Assembly (NCBI RefSeq): GCF_009766085.1
Contig: NZ_LMUF01000007.1
Location: 488,504-552,503, forward strand
Direction of reading: 5' to 3'
DNA: 64,000 nucleotides
From: Burkholderia sp. S171
GTDB taxonomy: Bacteria; Pseudomonadota; Gammaproteobacteria; Burkholderiales; Burkholderiaceae
Shown: positions 60,360 to 64,000 of the stretch, piece after piece
Layout of the letters: each line of letters begins with the position of its first letter
How positions within the stretch are numbered: position 1 is the stretch's first letter
The notes under the pieces: generated by a model
Told to the model about the DNA's origin: nothing
The model's database searches: none
What the model saw: the letters and a program-made list of their open reading frames with translations, nothing else
Position numbers and translations under genes: made by a program

Positions 60360-60411
60360 TAAAAGAAAGCACGGGTCCCACGGGGTCTTACAAAATGAAC
60401 AGGAGCGAGAC

Positions 60412-61356
60412 ATGAAACTGACTACTAAAGCGATGTTTGCCGCCGTGCTTGCCGTTGCTGCGAGCAGCGCGTTTGCGGCGGGTGGCGAGATTGCCGTGAT
60501 CGTGAAGAGTGCCGATTCGAACTATTGGCAGAACGTCAACAAGGGCGCGACCGCGGCCTTGGCCACGGAGAAGGGTTACACGATGACCTTCCAGGGCCCG
60601 GCTGCCGAATCCGACATCGCCGCCGAAGTGAACATGGTCGAGAACGCGGTGAACCGGAAAGTTGCGGGGATCGTGCTGGCGGCATCGGACCCGGACGCGC
60701 TGGTGCCGGCCGTGAAGAAAGCGTGGGAAGCGCATATCCCGGTGGTGATCATTGATTCGGCCTTGTCTGATTCGGGCAAGCCGTATTACCAGGCTTTCTT
60801 GTCCACCGACAATGAAAAGGCCGGCGAGATGTGCGCTCAAGCGTTGATCGCACGGGTGGGGCAGACGGGCAAGATTGCGTTGATGTCGTATGTGGCTGGG
60901 GCGGGTTCGGAAGTAGGGCGCGTGGGCGGATTCCGCAAGTATCTGGCGGCGCATTCGAAGTTGCAGGTGGTCGGCCCGTATTACTCGCAGTCGCAAATGG
61001 CGAATGCGTTGAATCAGACGACTGACGTATTGGCTGCCAATCCTGATTTAAAGGGTATTTTCGGGGCGAACGAGCCGACGGCTGTCGGGATGGGACGTGC
61101 GCTGGCTCAGTCGGGTAAGGCCGGCAAGGTCATTGCAGTTGGTTTCGATGGCAATTCCGATTTGCAGAACTTCGTGAAGGACGGGACGATTCAGGCAATC
61201 GCCGTGCAAGGTTCGTATCAGATGGGCTACAAGGGCATTCAGACGGTGATTGGTGTGATTGAGAAGAAGGCCCCGCCGAAGTTTGTTGATACGGGTGTCG
61301 TCATGGTCGATAAGGGGAATATTGATCTGCCAGTGGCGAAGAACGTGTTGTATTGA
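60412..61356 (+). CDS. Sugar ABC transporter substrate-binding protein (RbsB-like)
   Basis: The 314-residue protein has a signal peptide (MKLTTKAMFAAVLAVAASSA) followed by a type-I periplasmic binding fold (EIAVIVKSADSNYWQNVNKG, AGIVLAASDPDALVPAV, VPVVIIDSAL-like, and GIFGANEPTAVGMGRAL). It should deliver a sugar or sugar acid to the permease. It has an AGGAG site 5 bp before the ATG. It is last in the operon, which differs from RbsB-first arrangements. Confidence 0.9.
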   Translation: MKLTTKAMFAAVLAVAASSAFAAGGEIAVIVKSADSNYWQNVNKGATAALATEKGYTMTFQGPAAESDIAAEVNMVENAVNRKVAGIVLAASDPDALVPAVKKAWEAHIPVVIIDSALSDSGKPYYQAFLSTDNEKAGEMCAQALIARVGQTGKIALMSYVAGAGSEVGRVGGFRKYLAAHSKLQVVGPYYSQSQMANALNQTTDVLAANPDLKGIFGANEPTAVGMGRALAQSGKAGKVIAVGFDGNSDLQNFVKDGTIQAIAVQGSYQMGYKGIQTVIGVIEKKAPPKFVDTGVVMVDKGNIDLPVAKNVLY

Positions 61357-61398
61357 GCGTTGTTGATCGCGGCTCTTTGTTCGGGCTAGGCAGGTGAT

Positions 61399-61449
61399 GC
61401 GCAGTGCGAAGGGATTGTTGGCTGATCCTTTTTGCACTGCGCTTTTTTT
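61399..61449 (+). terminator. Rho-independent terminator of the ABC operon
   Basis: GCGCAGTGC and GCACTGCGC pair perfectly, with an inner AAGGGAT/ATCCTTT stem, followed by seven T's. It ends the ABC operon 43 bp after the binding-protein stop. Confidence 0.9.
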
Positions 61450-61612
61450 CGCGGTCGACTTTGACGGTTTTGTGTCACCGGACGCTGACTGAGTTTTTGT
61501 TGTCGGTTTCTCCATTACCTTCACCGGTAGAACAATCTGTTCTTTCCGTGTGGCTATCCGCCGCATATCTGCTCGCATACCATGATGTACCGATTACGAC
61601 CCTAAGCCAGAT

Positions 61613-62173
61613 ATGCGAACTCCCCTGTACCGATGGTTATTGGCCGCTTCCGCCGCCACCGTTCTATTTGCCAGCGCCGCTCAAGCCCAGGTCGACACGA
61701 CCAAAAGCACGGTGACGGCGACATCGAAGCAAATGAACGTGCCGGTTGAAGGCAAGTTCAAGAAGTTCACCGCGCAACTCGACTTCGATCCGGCCAAGCC
61801 CGCTGCGGGCAGCGCGAATCTCAGCATCGATACGGGAAGCTACGATCTCGGCGATGAAAGCTACAACAAGCAGGCGACCGACAAGGACTGGTTCGATACC
61901 GCCCATTTCCCGACGGCTACATTCACGTCGACGGCGATCGCGCCGGCTGGCGGCACGAAGTTCAACGTCAGCGGCAAGTTGACCATCAAGGGCAAGTCGC
62001 AGAACGTTGTTGTGCCCGTCACCGTCACGAGTCAGGGCGCAACGCAAACCTTCGATGGTTCATTGCCCATCAAGCGCACGCAGTTCGATGTCGGCTCGGG
62101 CGAATGGAAAGACACCTCGGTCGTGGCCGATGAGGTCGTCATCAAGTTCCACCTCGTCTCGACGAAGAAATAA
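61613..62173 (+). CDS. YceI-family periplasmic lipid-binding-like protein
   Basis: The 186-residue protein has a signal peptide (MRTPLYRWLLAASAATVL, cleavage near AQAQ) and the YceI beta-barrel: VPVEGKFKKFTAQLDFDPA, SIDTGSYDLGDESYNKQATDKDWFDTAHFPTATFTST. YceI proteins bind isoprenoid-type lipids such as polyisoprenoid in the barrel. It lies 49 bp before a second YceI gene, so they are co-transcribed. Confidence 0.88.
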   Translation: MRTPLYRWLLAASAATVLFASAAQAQVDTTKSTVTATSKQMNVPVEGKFKKFTAQLDFDPAKPAAGSANLSIDTGSYDLGDESYNKQATDKDWFDTAHFPTATFTSTAIAPAGGTKFNVSGKLTIKGKSQNVVVPVTVTSQGATQTFDGSLPIKRTQFDVGSGEWKDTSVVADEVVIKFHLVSTKK

Positions 62174-62221
62174 GCCAAGAAATAAGCATTCATCGATCAT
62201 CACATTCATCCTGGAAAACTC

Positions 62222-62806
62222 ATGAAAAAGAACCTTCTGATTGCAGCCGCTGGCGCGCTTGTCGCGGCCGTTTCGTTCAACGCGATGGCTGAAGAAGTCA
62301 CGTATCAACTCGACCCGAACCACACGTACCCGAGCTTCGAAACGGACCACTTCGGCGGCATCTCGGTCTGGCGCGGCAAGTTTACGAAGAGCAGCGGCAC
62401 GGTGACGCTTGATCGTGCGGCGAAGAAGGGCACGCTGGATGCGACTATCGACATGACGTCGATTGATATCGGCAATGACAAGCTGAATGGCGAACTGAAG
62501 AGCGCGCAATTCTTCGACGCCGACAAGTTCCCGACGGCGACCTACAAGGGCACGTCGATAAAGTTCAAGGGCGATGTGCCGGTTGAAGTGATCGGCGAGT
62601 TGACGCTGCATGGCGTGACGAAGCCGTTGAACCTGAAGATCGAATCGTTCAAGTGCTTCACGAACCCGATGCTGAAGAAGGAAGTGTGCGGCACGGAATC
62701 GACGGCGACGTTCGATCGCGGCGACTTCGGCGTGGACTATGGCAAGGCATACGGCTTCAAGATGAAGACGACGCTGCATATTCAAGCTGAAGGCGTGAAG
62801 CAGTAA
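62222..62806 (+). CDS. YceI-family periplasmic protein (second copy)
   Basis: The 194-residue protein has a signal peptide ([19 protein letters not shown], cut near AMAEE) and a YceI barrel ([36 protein letters not shown]). It differs from its neighbour: it has the canonical [13 protein letters not shown] start and two cysteines near 150 (FKCF and EVCGTES). It may bind a lipid or quinone precursor in the periplasm. Confidence 0.88.
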   Translation: MKKNLLIAAAGALVAAVSFNAMAEEVTYQLDPNHTYPSFETDHFGGISVWRGKFTKSSGTVTLDRAAKKGTLDATIDMTSIDIGNDKLNGELKSAQFFDADKFPTATYKGTSIKFKGDVPVEVIGELTLHGVTKPLNLKIESFKCFTNPMLKKEVCGTESTATFDRGDFGVDYGKAYGFKMKTTLHIQAEGVKQ

Positions 62807-62862
62807 ATAGACTGAGGGATGCCGGCGTGGAGGTGGTTACGCGCCGGTTGTTCAGAATAGAG

Positions 62863-62895
62863 AAGCCGTTCCAGCTAGTGCTGGAACGGCTTTTT
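62863..62895 (+). terminator. Terminator of the YceI pair
   Basis: GCCGTTCCAG and CTGGAACGGC pair perfectly around CTAGTG and are followed by TTTTT. It lies 58 bp after the second YceI stop. Confidence 0.9.
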
Positions 62896-63022
62896 GGTTT
62901 TTAAATCCGGCTTTTAATCCAGCTCTGAATTCGCACGTGCGTTCGCGGTGTTCATCCCCGCGGTACCGCATAGCATTGCTGCGCTCGCCATCAATGCTCT
63001 CGTGTCATGAATGAAATGACAT

Positions 63023-63043
63023 CCCGGTTATCGCTAAACCGGG
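63023..63043. promoter_or_regulatory. Inverted repeat upstream of the NmrA-like gene
   Basis: CCCGGTT and AACCGGG form a perfect 7-bp repeat with a 7-base loop, 62 bp before the NmrA-like start. A GTCAT-N7-ATGAC dyad lies at 63004-63020. This is a likely promoter-operator region for that gene. Confidence 0.5.
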
Positions 63044-63104
63044 TCCGGTCCAACACAATCCTCTCCAACGCAGCGCTTGCTGCCTAATTTTCTGGAGAGA
63101 GACC

Positions 63105-63968
63105 ATGTTTGCAGTTACCGGGATCACAGGGCAGGTTGGTGGTGTTGTTGCACGTTTGTTATTGGCTGCCGGCCATGATGTTCGCGCCGTCGTTCGCGAT
63201 GCTGCGAAGGGCGAGGTTTGGGCGAAGCAGGGTTGCGAAGTCGCGCTCGCCGACGTCAACGACCAACAGGCATTGCAACACGCGTTCGAAGGCACGGAAG
63301 GCGTGTTTGTCCTGCTGCCACCAACATTCGACCCCACGCCGGGCTTTCCCGAAGCACGCAAGACCATTGCCACGCTGCGGGCTGCGCTCGCGGCTGCCAA
63401 GCCGTCCAAGGTCGTCGTGCTGTCCACCATCGGCGCACAAGCCACGCAGCCGAATCTGTTGAATCAGCTTCAAATCCTCGAGCAGGAACTCGGTACGCTG
63501 CCAATGCCCGTGGCTTTCCTGCGCGCTGCGTGGTTCATCGAAAACGCTGCGTGGGATGTTGCTCCCGCACGCGATTCGGGCATCGTTCCCAGTTTCCTGC
63601 AACCGCTCGATAAACCCGTGCCGATGGTTGCTACCGCCGATATCGGCCGCGTCGCGGCAGAATTGCTGCGTGAATCATGGTCGGGGCGTCGTATCGTTGA
63701 ACTGGAAGGGCCGCAGCGCATTTCGCCCGACATGATTGCTGCGAGCTTTGCGCGTCTGCTTGGCCGCGACGTCAGCATGACCGTGGTGCCGCGTGATACA
63801 TGGGAAGACCTGTTCCGCTCGCAAGGGATGAAAAATCCGATGCCGCGCATGCAGATGATCGATGGTTTCAATGAAGAATGGATCTGCTTCGAAGGCGCTG
63901 AAAACGAAGTGCGAAAGGGCCGTGTGCCGCTCGATACGGTGCTGCAATCGTTAATCGAAAAAGCGTAG
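63105..63968 (+). CDS. NmrA-family NAD(P)-binding protein (atypical SDR)
   Basis: The 287-residue protein has the Rossmann motif FAVTGITGQVGGVVARLL, a strand with ALADVNDQQALQHAFEG and a VVVLSTIGAQ segment. It belongs to the NmrA/QOR2-like atypical short-chain dehydrogenase family: members reduce quinones or act as redox sensors. A GGAGAGA site precedes the ATG. The catalytic Tyr-Lys pair of classical SDRs is not visible, as expected for NmrA. The substrate is unknown. Confidence 0.8.
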   Translation: MFAVTGITGQVGGVVARLLLAAGHDVRAVVRDAAKGEVWAKQGCEVALADVNDQQALQHAFEGTEGVFVLLPPTFDPTPGFPEARKTIATLRAALAAAKPSKVVVLSTIGAQATQPNLLNQLQILEQELGTLPMPVAFLRAAWFIENAAWDVAPARDSGIVPSFLQPLDKPVPMVATADIGRVAAELLRESWSGRRIVELEGPQRISPDMIAASFARLLGRDVSMTVVPRDTWEDLFRSQGMKNPMPRMQMIDGFNEEWICFEGAENEVRKGRVPLDTVLQSLIEKA

Positions 63969-64000
63969 TAGAAGGGCATCGGTCACTAGATTCCGATCGG

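Noticed and set aside
1-64000. CRISPR arrays, tRNA, rRNA, insertion sequences, prophage or integrase genes
   Set aside because: I looked for repeats with spacers, transposase or integrase motifs and cloverleaf-like sequence on both strands and found nothing convincing.

Overview
The window is high-GC, gene-dense DNA from the chromosome of a betaproteobacterium, most likely Burkholderiaceae (Paraburkholderia/Caballeronia type). This rests on protein resemblance: a Wsp chemosensory cluster, a kgu 2-ketogluconate operon with a PtxS-like repressor, DUF3022, PGDYG and DUF2795 small proteins, and many LysR, GntR and TetR regulators. No database search was run. I saw no rRNA, tRNA, CRISPR, phage or insertion sequence. 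Most of the window looks like ordinary chromosome with one clear patch of gene decay near 44 kb.

Layout. 1-5.0 kb: the 3' part of a Wsp surface-sensing operon (wspD partial, wspE, wspF, wspR) ending in a diguanylate cyclase, followed convergently by an unrecognised secreted Trp-motif protein with a suspicious 3' end. 6.3-13.1 kb: an RND tripartite efflux operon with a divergent TetR regulator. 13.1-15.8 kb: two small proteins and a ClC-type anion transporter with unusual key residues. 15.8-18.6 kb: a Cd/Pb/Zn P1B-ATPase and divergent CadR/PbrR regulator sharing a textbook MerR-type promoter. 18.7-22.6 kb: an aldo/keto reductase, a GST, and a YeiH exporter divergent from a YeiE-like LysR regulator.

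22.7-28.2 kb: kguE-kguK-kguT-kguD-ptxS, with a perfect 14-bp palindrome at the promoter that closely matches the known PtxS operator. 28.2-35 kb: a YhfC-type membrane protease, DUF3022, PGDYG and LTXXQ proteins, an Lrp regulator next to a saccharopine-dehydrogenase-like enzyme, a CPA1 antiporter and a cytochrome b561. 35.0-41.6 kb: a LysR regulator converging on a four-gene catabolic operon (aldehyde dehydrogenase, MFS permease, enolase-superfamily dehydratase, GMC oxidoreductase) of unknown substrate. 41.9-44.9 kb: a flavoprotein disulfide reductase, an enoyl-CoA hydratase, and a junction between a broken MFS gene and a CoA-transferase fragment.

44.9-51.4 kb: MFS permease, PRC-barrel lipoprotein, ankyrin protein, DUF938 protein, Rieske oxygenase and two small proteins. 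51.6-56.6 kb: an iron locus (two small membrane proteins, a PepSY reductase-like protein and a convergent TonB siderophore receptor) with Fur-like sites at both outer ends. 56.8-61.4 kb: a FadR-type regulator divergent from a sugar ABC transporter. 61.6-64 kb: tandem YceI proteins and an NmrA-type NAD(P)-binding protein. I found no wholly new multi-gene defence or mobile system. The most novel-looking items are the Trp-motif secreted protein beside wspR, the ClC variant, and the unassigned catabolic operon.
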